A stretch of DNA of 64,000 nucleotides. Origin: Isoetes taiwanensis (taxonomy: Eukaryota > Streptophyta > Lycopodiopsida > Isoetales > Isoetaceae). Shown here piece by piece: positions 14,001-25,900 of the stretch. The stretch spans positions 3,705,867 through 3,769,866 of the forward strand of contig JAJEKV010000080.1 of NCBI GenBank assembly GCA_021234155.1, given 5' to 3'. How positions within the stretch are numbered: the first letter of the stretch is position 1; each line of letters opens with the position of its first letter. The notes beneath the pieces are model-generated. The model was not told the DNA's origin. It searched no databases and was given only the letters and a program-made list of their open reading frames with translations. Both the position numbers and the translations under genes were made by a program.

Positions 14001-14150
14001 TACTACAGGATCTATGGTACAACAACAGACATGGATTACTGGACCTCTAAAAGGAAAATTAATGGTACAAATGCATCACAAAAAGATATATCTTCATAAA
14101 GAATGTCATGGAGATAAAACTCCTTCCGGTAGCTCATAATACAAGATCCG
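11080..14150 (+). pseudogene. L1-type LINE ORF2 (endonuclease and reverse transcriptase), decayed
   Basis: ORF2 of L1-type LINEs encodes an APE-like endonuclease followed by a reverse transcriptase. The frame opens at 11,080 with MKIVSWNLRGS, the hallmark start of plant LINE endonucleases, and stops after 26 codons. Further pieces follow on the plus strand in shifting frames: an endonuclease-like WSNKKG near 11,610, a GKSPG-type RT segment at 12,471-12,500 with a one-base shift just after it, ISLIHASYKIV at 12,655-12,689, YWNKVSNRDQILLKLDFKK near 12,800-12,860 (an extra A in a run of A breaks the frame before FDTINWDF), and the catalytic QYVDDT at 13,145-13,162. Downstream pieces to about 14,150 may be the C-terminal zinc-binding region. 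The many stops and indels make it long dead. A small plus-strand frame at 10,753-10,995 just upstream could be the end of ORF1, but this is a guess from position. Confidence 0.85.
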
Positions 14151-15808
14151 GATTGTTTCTACAACAAGCTCTAGATAGCTGTTTCATCTATGACTATCTA
14201 AATCAAAATGCTAGTGCATTGCTAACTGCCTTTTACTCTTGAACTTGAATATTGTTGACTTCAAAACTTCTTTACATTCTAATGTTTGGAATTCTATTCT
14301 CCAAATAAAATCTCTCTTTCTTTCATCCTTGATTGCAAACAAAAGTGTTTCTTGCTCCTGAAACCTTTTCTAAGAGGAACTGAACATTTTCTCCCGCGTC
14401 TCCCTTTAAATTGCAACAATGTAAAAGTATAGCATATTTTCCTACCCAAACCCGTATATATTTTTATGGCTCGGAGCACACATTTTAGGGGATTCATGAC
14501 GTAAACTCCATCATTCGGGCTATTTCCAATCCAATAATCCATATACTAAATACGCTATTATCTATTTAGCTTTATGAACATCCGGAAGTTCTTTGAAATA
14601 GATGTCTCGGGTCATGTTCTCTGCAAACTCGGACTCAAGATTCATTTTAAATATGATGTTGAGTTATGCAACAAAATATTTGGCAAAAATCTGCCCGCTA
14701 ACTATGACAGTACTGAACCAATTGGTATTTTTCTAAGGGTATTTCTAATTTGTTCAATTCCAATCTTTTCTGGCTAATAAAATTCTAACTAAACTCTTGC
14801 TCGAGGGTACATGGAGCTTTGCAGGTCATCGAGAAATAAAATCTGACAGGAGGATGATAGGTGGAAGCGAAACTCTATGGGGACATAGGTACAGTTCACT
14901 ACGCTTCCCACAACCGCGAATGTACCGGGGAGAGATGATCGCGGGATACCAAAACGCATGGCGACAGCGACTAAAGCAGATGATGCCATACAAAGTCATG
15001 CAATGGTTTATATGTTCTAAGTTCATTAATCAACCGACGTAGAATTCACTGTTACGTTAGATACAGTGTGATGTAATTAAGACACTCACGGTAATGTTAG
15101 CCTACGCTTATGGCACCCTTTATTCTTCTCGCGGTCTGCTGGTGACTTTTACGCATTAACAAGGACAATTTATGGATGGCTTCCATTCTTATGTCATGGA
15201 ACCGCACTCACCTCAACCCCATAACCAACCTTCCTAAAAGTGCTGTACAACCCTGGATTAATCGAAAACATCCTACTTCCATCCCCATGATCTATACATT
15301 GATGATTGCCTTCCTGAAAAATAGCTTTTATTGGTTTCTTTGTGCGTTGTTAGCAGACATGCTCACGGATTGACATCGCAGGAGCTCCTCTAAGGATCTA
15401 ACTTATTTTGTCGAATGCTTGTTTCCTCAAAATGTTCGGACAATGCCCTCAATCTATATATCTCAAGTATTTTGATAAGACTTCACAAGAGTTACTGTTT
15501 GACTAGACTTGACTAAACATTCTCGTTTGACCGCCATCCTAACTTGATATTTTCCTCATTAGATTTGGTAAACTCACCAAGTAGCTGCTTCCAACACTTT
15601 ATAGCGTATTTTAATTTGAAAAAATCATTCTCACTAAAAAAAAAAAAAATATCCATTCTGCACACCCATGACCAAAGAACATCGCTAAGGCTGAAAGGTC
15701 CTATGCATTTTCTGCTCAAACACTTCCAACCCCATGGCACATGGCCCGTTCTCGGTTATCTGTTTAGATGAACGCGAATCATGCAGAGAATAATCTTTAC
15801 GTATTGTT
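14150..15808. other. LINE 3' region or intergenic DNA, ending in poly(A)
   Basis: No named gene. Short frames only (for example 14,797-15,042 plus). A run of 13 A at about 15,638-15,650 on the plus strand lies downstream of the LINE in the correct orientation, so it could be the element's poly(A) tail, which would make the LINE remnant about 4.6-4.9 kb long. It could equally be an unrelated A-run. The satellite array starts about 160 bp further on. Confidence 0.3.
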
Positions 15809-15859
15809 AACACTCACGCCCATGACAAGATCCCGCATGCACATCCTAGGCCAATTGGA

Positions 15860-16336
15860 CTAATAGTGTGATGGAAGTGAGCTACTTTGGCGCTTCTTAC
15901 GCTCGGGTGGTCTTCGCCAATGAATCCCATTGTCCCGTGGCAATGCGTCGACGCTCGGTCCATCGCGTAGCCGATCGGCGATTCCTGAGAGCGGAGGTCG
16001 CCCAGCCTCGTCCTCGTGGCCTTGGGAGAGGAAATTTAGCAAGCAGCCTCCCAGGGATTTTAGGGTCCGGCTGGCCTCGGGCCAACACCCCAACTCCACT
16101 TCAAAGACACTAAGCAAGGTCCCCCATCCGGACAAGGAGAGGGCCTCCAAACGAAACCCCGTGGGCTGCCGTGCTCTAGAAGGGTTTACGCTTTGGGGCC
16201 GAAGTCCCGGTCTGTTAATTTGGGACTCGGGCCGAAGCAGCAATGAGAATACCTGAGCAAGGGGAACCGACGGAGCGGAGTTTGGGCCTTCTCCTCCGAT
16301 GTAAGGGCAGAAGCTCTGGGGGCTATGGCAAGACAT
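15860..16336 (-). other. Minus-strand open frame recurring in satellite units (158 codons here)
   Basis: In unit 1 the minus strand is open for 158 codons. Fragments of the same frame, recognisable by peptides such as PQSVNPSR, ELGCW and SSSLPSH, are seen in most other units but are cut by frameshifts (for example 17,212-17,448, 18,273-18,557, 20,459-20,722, 35,504-35,830). No protein family is recognised, there is no signal peptide or clear domain, and the composition (rich in P, S, R, G) is what GC-rich non-coding DNA tends to give. It may be a by-product of low stop density rather than a gene. Confidence 0.25.
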
Positions 16337-16971
16337 TCGTGAATTCGCACTAATGCATTTCAGTACCTAAAATAAATTCGCTTTTTGCCACCGGGATCCC
16401 TAATTCATCTCCCCAAAGACGGCCCACCCTAATTTTCTATGGAAGGTCTAGGTCAGGTTAAGATAGGGGAACTGGCCGGCAGCCCAAGCAGTGTGGCAAC
16501 CAGCCGCACCCCTTCCCCAAGTCAAACGAGGCCAGACCTGCGGTGGATCCTCACAAGAGGGGAGAGTCCTGACCCCGTGAGGGCGGGATCTGTGTTCCCG
16601 AGGCGTTTCTTCTTCAGTAGCGCGCTTCCCCGGTCGACGCTTAATGACCACTCCTCCCGAGTCTCGCTCTATCCCACCGCTGATCCTCCGTCTGGGCCCT
16701 TCTGAAGGTCCAAAGATTCCCGTGACGGGTCCGAGAACTTTGTCAAATCACGGGGAAGGCCCCGAGCGTCGGGCCTTGTAGAAACCGTGACTGCTTTGTC
16801 GTCGACACGGGGATGTTCTGGTCGGTAAATAGACCCCGCCAAATCGTCCTGGAATGTATAAACTAGGAGCAAGTTACATCTACGGTTTTATGTAAAAGAA
16901 GGAAACACTCTCACGCTCTCCACGACAAGATGATCCCCGCATGCACATCCTAGGCCAATTGACTACGCAGT
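15868..16971. repeat. Satellite unit 1 (reference copy) with two conserved hairpins
   Basis: A representative 1,104-bp unit. Two imperfect inverted repeats recur in most copies. At 16,197-16,233 GGCCGAAGTCCC pairs with GGGACTCGGGCC across a short loop. At 16,545-16,590 GGATCCTCAC pairs with GTGAGGGCGGGATC across a purine-rich AAGAGGGGAGAGTCC loop, with a BamHI-type GGATCC in one or both arms of most copies. An AT-rich island (AATGCATTTCAGTACCTAAA) lies between the two hairpins. The TATA-like run TTTTATGTAAAAGAAGG near 16,887-16,903 (TTTTATAAAG or similar in other copies) sits about 70-85 bp before each anchor. Whether any of this is functional is unknown. Confidence 0.6.
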
Positions 16972-19900
16972 GTGATGGAAGTGAGCTACTTTGGCGCTTC
17001 TTGGAGTTCGGGTGGTCTTCTGGCCACTCTTTAACTTTGGTCCCTGTGGCAATGTCACGCCCAGTCCATTATGAAGTCGATCGCTGATTCCTGAGAGCTG
17101 AGGTCGCCTGCCTCAGTCTCCCTGTGGCCTGGGGAGGAAATTTGGGGCAAGCAGGCCTCCGGAGGGGATTTTAGGGTCCGCCCAAGGCCAACACCCCAAC
17201 TCCACTTAAGATTACCTGCGAAGGTCCCGGCCGACCGATAAGGAGAGGGAGCCCAAACGTAAACCCCGTGGCTGCCGTGCTCTAGAAGGGTTTACGCTTT
17301 GGGGCTGAAGCCCCGGTCTGTTACACTTGGACTCGGGCCGAGAAGCGCACGAATACTGGCGCGTGGAACTGACGGAATGAAGTTTGGGCCTTCCTCCTCC
17401 GACATGTGGCAAGTAGAAGCTCTGGGCTTTTGGTAAAGGGTAAGACATTCAGAATTCAAGTAATTAATGCATTGCACCTAAAAATAAATTCGGAAGCGCC
17501 GATCCCTAATTCATCTCCAAAGACATGGCCCAATTCTTCGAATTTTCTGAGAAGGTCTAGGTCAAAGGTTAGTGATGAATGCCTGCAAGCTCAAGGTGGC
17601 TAACCGGAAGCCGGCACCCTTCCCCAAGTCAAACGAGGCTGTGACCTTGCGGTGGATCCTCACAAGGGAGAGTCCTGGACTCTGTGAGGCGGATCCAAAA
17701 GTTCCCCGGTGTTCTTCCTCGGGCTGCCTGGGTCAAAGACGCTAATGACCAATTCTCCTGAGCTCCTGCCTCTATCCGACCGCTGGATCCTCCGTCTGTG
17801 GCCCTCTTCTGAAGGTCCAAAGATTCGTGATCGGGTCCTGAGAACTTTGTCAAACTCAAGGCCCCGATACCTACTTGTAGAAACCGTAAGAATGTTTTAT
17901 ATCGCTCGGCACCGGGATGTCTTGAATGAGTAATAGACCCCCGCCAATCATCCTAATGGCTAAATTACCCTAGGAGCAAGTTACATAGCTTCGCTTTAAA
18001 GAAGGAAACACTCACGCCTTCCACTTACGTGATCTCGCATGCACATCCTAGCCAATTGATTCACGAAAGTGTGATGGAAGGAGCCACGGCGCTTTGGAGT
18101 TCCGGCCCTTCACATCGAACTTGGTCCCTGTGGCAATGTCAACGCTCGAGTCCATTGGCGAGTCGATCATGACTCGAGAGCTGAGTTCTTCCGGGTCCAA
18201 CTCTTCGTGGCCTTTGGGAGAGGAAATTTGGGCAGCCCTGAGGAATTTAGGATCCACGGTCAAGGCCAACACCTAACTCACTAAGATTACCCGCAAGGTC
18301 CCGCCGACCCGACATATGAGAGGGTCTAAACGTGAAACCCCGGCTGCTGTGCCTCTAGAAGGGTTTACGCTTTGGGGCCGAAGTCCCTCGGTCTCATGTA
18401 ATTTGGGACCTGGCCGAGAAGCAGCAGCCGGTGAATACCTGAGCAAGGGGAACCGACGCGAGCTGAGTTTGGGCCTTCCTCCTCCCCGGCGTGGCAAGTA
18501 GAAGTCTGGGGGCTTTGGCAGCAAGACATTCTCAGAATTGCGAACAATGCATTGCACTAAAATAAATTCGTTTTTGACAAATGGGATCCCTAATTCATCT
18601 CAAAGACACGGCCCAATTCTTCGGAATTTCTGAGAAGGTCTAGGTCAGCTGGTTACAGAACGGTCGGCAGCCTGCCAGGTGGCAACCGAGCCGCACCCTT
18701 CCCCCAAGTCAAACGAGGCCAGATCTGTGATCCCCCAAGAGGGGAGAGCCTGGGACTCTGTGAGGCGGATTCAAAAGTTCCCGAGGCGTTCTTCCCTCGC
18801 AGCCCCTGGTCGCGACGCTTAATGACCACCTCCCGAGTCTGACATTCTATCCCAATCAGTTGATCCTCCGCTCAGTCCTCTTCGAAGGTCCAAAAGATTC
18901 CAGATCGGGTCCGAGAACTTTGTCAAACCGCTGCATGGCCCCCGATGTCTACTTTGTAGGAAACCGCGACTGCTTTTGTCGCTCGGCACCGGATGCCCCT
19001 AAATGGCAAATAGACTCCCCCGCCAAATTGTCCGCACGGCTTAAATTACCCTAGGAGCAAGCCACCACGGTTTTATGCAAGAAGGAAACACTCCACGCCC
19101 ACGCAAGATTCCCGCATGCCATCCTAGGCCAATTGACTACGAGTGTGATGGAAGTGAGCTACTTTGGCTCTTGAGTTCTGCGGGTCACACGGGAACTTGG
19201 TCCCTGTGGCAATGCCTCCATCGCTCGAGTCCATTGGCAAAGTCGATCGCTGACCTCGAGATGGAGGTCGCCTGGGTCCGTCCTTAGGGAACTTGGGAGA
19301 GTGGGAAATTGGGGCAAGCAACGCCTCCCGGAGGATTTTAGGGTCCAAGGCTCGCGCCAACACCCCAACTCCATCTCAAGACACTACGCAAGGTCCCTAC
19401 CGACCGACAAGGAGGGCCTCCGGAACGAACCCCGTGGGCCGCTCTAGAAGGGTTTACGCTAGGCCGAGTCCCGTCTCCAGAATTGGGACTGGCCGAGAAG
19501 CGCCACTCCAGAATAATGAGCAAGGAACCGGGACGAGCGGAGTTGGGCCTTCCTCCTCCCCGGCTGTGGCAAGTAGAAGTCTGGGGCTATGCTGGCAAGA
19601 CATCTCGAATTCGCAATTAATGCATTGCACGTAAAATAAATTCGCTTTGCCACGGATCCCCAGACCATCTCCAAAGACACGGCCCAATTTCTTTCTAATT
19701 TTCTGGAGAGAAGGTCTAGGTCAGCAAGGTATTAGAATTTGGCCGGCAGCCCGCTGTGGCAACCGAGTCGGCACCCTTTCCCAAGTCAAACGAGGCCGTG
19801 ATCTTGCAGGATCCCTACAAGAGGGGAGAGTCCTGACCCCGTGAGGCGGATCCAAAGTTCCCCGGCAGCCCTTCCTCGGGCCAGCCCCCTGGGTCGCACG

Positions 19901-22900
19901 CCAATGACCACCCTCCCTGAGCCCTGCCTCCCCATCCCAATCGCTGATCCTCCGTGGGTCTCTTCTGAAGGTCCAAAAGATTCCGTGACGGCCCCGAGAA
20001 TCCTTGTCAAAATCACGGCCCCGATGCCTACTTTGTAGAAACCGCTAGTTGTTTTGTCGCTCTAATCGATGCTCCGGATCATAGCCAGACCGCCTAAATC
20101 GTCCTTGAATGGCGAACACCCTAGGGAGCAAGTTATACGCCGGTTTTATGAAGAAGGAAACACTCACGCCTCCACGACAAGATCCCGCATGCCATCCGCA
20201 AACAATCACTACGAAAGTGTGATGGAAGTGTTTACTTTGGCTTTGAGTTCGGTGGTCTTCACACGCAACTTGGTCCCCGTGGGCAAATTGCCACGCTCTC
20301 CGGGAAGCTATTGGCAGAGGCTCGGGATCGCGACTCCGAGGAGCTTGAGGTCGGCCTGGCCCGGCCCCGTGGGCCTGGGAGAGGGAAATTTGGGGCCATT
20401 CCCGAGGGACTTTAGGTCCGCTACCAAGGCCAACACCCCAACTCCACTTCAAGACACGCTAAAGGTCCCTACTGACCGGGACAAGGAGAGGGCTCAAACG
20501 TAAACCCCTGTGGGCTGCCGTGCCTCTAGAAGGGTTTACGCTTTGGGGGCCGAAGTCCCCGTCCGCTGCACTTGGGACTCGGGCCGAAGCAGCAACGAAC
20601 ACTGAGCAAGGGGAACCGACGGCTGAAGCTTGGCCTTTCCTCCTCCGGATGTGGGCAGAAGTCGGGGGTTTTGCAGCTGGCAAGACATTCAGAATTCGCA
20701 CTAATGCATTGCACGGTAACAAATCTGCTTTGCCAATGGATCCCTTAATTCATCTCCAAAGACACGGCCCAATTCTTCGGAATTTTAGGAGAAGGTCTAG
20801 GGTCAAAGGGTTAGCGTTAGAACGGCCGGGGCGTGGCAATCGAGCCGCACTTTCCCCAAGCCAAACGAGGCCAGACCTTGCAGGATCCCTCACAAGAGGG
20901 GGAGAGCTCTGACCCCGTGAGGCGGATCCAAAAGTTCCCCGAGGTGCCTTCTCCGGCAGCCCACCCGGGCTGCATCGCCATCGACCACCTCCTCCTGAGC
21001 TCCCGGCTCTCTATCCGACCGCTGATCCTCCGCTCGTGGCCCCCTCTTCTAGAAGGTCCAAAAGATTCCGATCGTCCGGAGAACTTGTCAAACTACAAGG
21101 CCCCGATGTCTACTTTGTAGAAACTCAAGACTGCTTTTGTCGTCGGGCATCGTAGATGCTCCTGGAATAAAATAGACCCTACTAAATTGAAACCGGAATG
21201 GCTAAATTAATTCTAGGAGCAAGTTACACCTGGCTTGCTTCGGCGAAGAAGGAAACACCATCTAATGACAAGATCCCCGCATGCACATCCTAGGCCAATT
21301 GATCAATTTATGTGATGGAAGTGAGCCACTTTGGCGCTTCGAGTTCCCGTGGTTCGGCCACTTTTAACTTGGTCCCTGTGGCAATGTCGACGCTCGAGTC
21401 CATCGGCAAAGTCAGATCAGCGACCCGTGAGAGCGGAGGTCGCCCGTCCGCCCCGTGGCCTTGGGGAGAGGAAATTTGGGGCACTTCCCGAGGGATTTAG
21501 GGTCTGCGCTTGGCGCCAACACCTAACTCCATCTTCAAGATTACCTGCCGCGAAGGTCCCGGCCGACCGGCTAAGGAGAGGGTTTTCCCAAACGTAAAAC
21601 CCCGTGGGCTGCCGTGCTCTGTAGCGGTTTTGACGCTTTGGGGCCGAGTCCCGGTTCAAGGTAATTTGGGACTCGCCGAAGCAACGAATACGGAGCAAGG
21701 GGAATCCGACTCGAGCTGGAGTTTGGGCCTTTTCCTCCTCCCCGGATGTGGGTGCAAGTAGAAGTCACGCTTTGCAGCAAGGACATTCAGAATCTCTAAA
21801 CTAATGCATTGTGACCTAAAATAAATTCCTGCTTTTACGGATCCTAATTCATCTCCAGCACACGGCTCCAATTTCTTCGAATTTTCGAGAAGGTCTAGGT
21901 CAAAGGGTTAGATAGGAACGTCGGGCAGCCTGCTGTGCGGCAACCGAAATGGGCACCTTCCTTCAAGTCAAACGAGGCCGATCTTGCGTGGATCCTCACA
22001 AGAGGGGAGAGTCCCACCCCGTGAGGCGATTCAAAGTTCCCGAGGCAAATTTCTTCCTGGCAGCCCCTGGCTGCACGCTAATGACCACCTTCCGGAGTCT
22101 CTGCCTCTATCCGACTGCTGATTCTCTCCGCTCGTGGGCCCTTCGAAGGTCCAAAGATTCCGATCGGGTCCGAGAACTTTATTAAACCATGCAAGGCCCC
22201 GCGATGTCTAGAAACTGCATTGTTTTGTCACCAGACCGGATGTTCCTGAATGGCAAATAGACACCGCCAAATCGAATACGTAAATTACCCAGGGAGCAAG
22301 TTACACGGCCGGTTTTGTATGAAAGAAGGAAACACTCACGCCCACGACAAGATCCCGCATGCAATATCCTAGGCCAATTGACCACGAGTGTGATGGAAGT
22401 GAGCTACTTCATTTTGGAGTTCCCGTGGTCTGGCCACTGAACTTGGTCCCTGTGGCAATGTCGACGCTCGAGTCCATTGGCAGAGTCGATCACATTCGAG
22501 AGCTGAGGTCGGCCATCATTCCTCGTGGCCTTTGGGAGAGGAAATTTGGGGCACCGAGGAATTTAGGTCCGGCTCACAGCCAACACCCCCAACTCCACTT
22601 CAAGACACCAAGGTTCCGCCGACCGACAAGGAGGGTTCTCAAACGTGAACCCCGTGGCTGCTGCCTAGAAGGGTTTACGCTTTGGGGGTCGAAGCCCTGG
22701 TCCAAGGTAATTTGGACCCGCCGGTGTTGTTCTAGAATACTTGAAAGCAAGGAACCGACTCTGAATGGAGTTTGGGCCTTTCCTCCTCCGATGTGGCAGA
22801 AGCTCCAGGGCGCTTTGCAAAGGCAAGACATTCAGAATTCGCAATTAATGCATTGCACGAAAATAAATCTGCTTGCCGATCCCTAATTCATCTCCGGAAG

Positions 22901-25900
22901 ACACTACCAAGAATTTTCTGGAGAAGGTCTAGGGTCAAAGGGTTAGCATTAGAACGGTTCGGGCGTTCTCGCTGGTGGCAACCGAAGCCGCACCCTTCCC
23001 CAAGTCAAACGAGGCTGTGATCTGGCAGGATCCCTACAAGAGGGAGAGTCCTGGACCCCCGTGAGGCTGATCCAAAACGCCTCAGGTACTCTTTTCCCCG
23101 CAGCTGGGCCTCGGCTGCATCGCTTACGACCATCTCCTGAGCCCTGCCTCTATCCGGACCGTTGATCCTCCGTCAGGCCCTCTTCTGAAGGTCCAAAGAT
23201 TCCGATCGGGTCCGGAGAACTTGTCAAACCGCTGGCCTCGGTTGCCTACTTTGTAGAAACCAAGACTGTTTATCGCTCACACCGATGTCTCTGAATGGCA
23301 AATGGTAGACCCCGCCTAAATCGTCCGGAATACGGTAAATTACCTAGGGAGCAAGTTACACCTGGCCGGGTTTTATTAAAGAAGGAAACACTCACTCCAC
23401 TACGCATCCCGCATGCACACATCCTAGGCCAATTAACTACTTATGTGATGGAAGTGAGCTACTTTACGCTTCTTGAGTTCGGTGGTCTTCTCGCCACTAA
23501 CTTGGTCCCTGTGGCAATGTCGACGCTCGAGTCCATTGGCGAGTCGATCAAGGACTGAGAGCCGAGGCTGCCTGGTCCGCCCCCGTGGCCTTGGGAGAGG
23601 GAAATTTGGGGCAAGTACCGAGGATTTAGGGTCCGCCTCGGGCGCCAACACCCCAACTCCATTCTTCAAGACACCTACCGACCGACAAGGAGAGGGCCTC
23701 CAACGAAACCCCGGTGGCTGCCGTGCCTAGAAGGGTTTACGCTTTGGGGCTTCCAGTCCTGGTCCGGCTGCACTCTTGGGACTCGGGCCGGTAGCTGTAC
23801 CGAGAATACCTGAGCAAGGGAACCGACGCGAGCGGAGTTTGGGCCTTCCTCCGGATGTGGCAAAGTAAGCCCAGGGGCTTTTGCAGCTGGCAAGACATTC
23901 AGAATTAATTAATGCATTTCGTACTCTAAAATAAATTCGCTTTGCCGATCCCTAATTCATCTCCGCAAAGACACTACCAATTTTCGGAATTTTCTGAGAA
24001 GGTCTAGGTCAGTGGGTTAGTGATAGAATCCGGCCGGCAGCCCGCTGGGTGGCAACCGAGCCGCACCCTTTCCTCAAGTCAAACGAGGCCGTGACCTGTG
24101 GATCCCTCACAAGAGGGGAGAGTCCGACCCCAGAGGCTGGGATTCAAAAAGTTCCCCGAAAAGTGCCTTCCTCGCGCCCTCGGTCGACGCTTAATCACCA
24201 CCTTCCCGTGAGCCCGGTTCCCTATCCGACCTGATCCTCCGCTCGTGGCCCCTGAAGGTCCAAAGATTCCGTGATCGGTCCTGAGAACTTGTCAAATCAA
24301 GGGCGCCCCGATAGCCTTTGTAGAAACCGGGTATTGCTTATCGCCGCACGTGGATGCTCCTAATGGTTAAATAGACACTGCCAATCAATCAATGGCGAAC
24401 AATTTAGGAGCAAGTTACACCTGGCCGGGTTTTATAAAAGAAGGGAAAACACTCACTCTCCACGACAAGATCCCGCATGCACATCCTAGGCCAATTGACT
24501 ACGAAAGTGTGATGGAAGCGAGCTACTTTGATGCTTTCTGGAGCTCCTGTGGTCTTCACACGGAATCCTGGTCCCTGTGGCAATGTCGACGCTCGAAATC
24601 CATTAAGGTGAGTCAGATCGGGCGATTCGAGAGATGAGGTCGCCTCATTCCCGTGGCCTTGGGAGAGGAAATTTGGGGTGGGCAGCCCCGGAGGAATTTT
24701 AGGGTCCGCTGGGCCTCACAACACCCCAACTCCACTTTCAAGACAAGGTCTTACCGACCGGGACAGTGAGAGGGTTTCCAAAACGCAGTAAAACCTCGTG
24801 GGCTGCTCTAGAAGGGTTTACGCTTTAGGCCGGAACCGGTCTCATGGTAATTTGGGACTCCTGGGTCAGAAGCAGCAGCCTCAGAATGGCAAGGAACTGA
24901 CGAAGGAAGTTTAGCCTTTCCTCCTCCTCCGGATGTGGCAAGTAGAAGCCTGGGGCTTTTGCGCTGGCAAGACATTCTCAGAATTCTAAGTAATTAATGC
25001 ATTAAATGCCAGTCTTGCTGGACAAATAGATCCCTAATTCATCTCCACACGGCCCACCCTTTCTCGGAATTTTCTGAGAAGGTCTTAGGTCAGCAGTTAG
25101 CGTAGGAACGTCGGGCAGCCCGCTGTAACCGAGCCGCACTCCTTCCCAAGTCAAACGAGGCCAGACCTTTGCATCCCTACAAGAGAGCTTGACCCTGTGA
25201 GGCGGATCCAAAGTTCCCCGAGGCAGTCTCTTCTCGCCGGGCTTCCTGGCTGCACGCTATCGACCACCTCCTGGGAGCCCTGCCTCTATCCGACTGCTGA
25301 TCCTCCGCTCGTGTGGCCCCTCTTCTGAAGGTCCAAAAGATTCCAAGACGGCCCCGAGAACTTGTCAAACTCATGGCCCCGGTTGCCTGGCCTTTGTAGA
25401 AACCGTGACTGCTTTGTCGCTCTGCACCGGGATGCTCCTGGACGGCAAATAGACTTCACAATTGTCCTAATGGCTAAATTAATTCTAGGGAGCACTACCG
25501 GCTTTTGCTAAAGAAGGAAACACCTTACGCCTCCACGGCTGCAAGAGATCCCGCATGCAATATCCTAGGCCAATTGACTACGAGTGTGATGGAAGTGAGC
25601 CACTTTGGCGCTCTTGGAGTTCGGGTGGTCTTCCGCCACCTTTAACTTGGTCCCTGTGGCAAATGCCTATCGTCATCCATTGGCAAGTCGATCACATCTC
25701 GAGAGCCGGAGGTCGCCTCGTCCGGCCCTGTGGAACTTGGGAGAGGAAATTTGGGGCAAGCAGCCTCCAGGGATTTTAGGGTCCGCCCGCTGGCCAACAC
25801 CTAACTCCATCTTCAAGACGGGCTAAGGTCCCTACTGACCGACAAGGAGAGGGCCTCCAAACGAACCCCGCGGGCTGCTGTGCTCTAGAAGGTTTACGCT

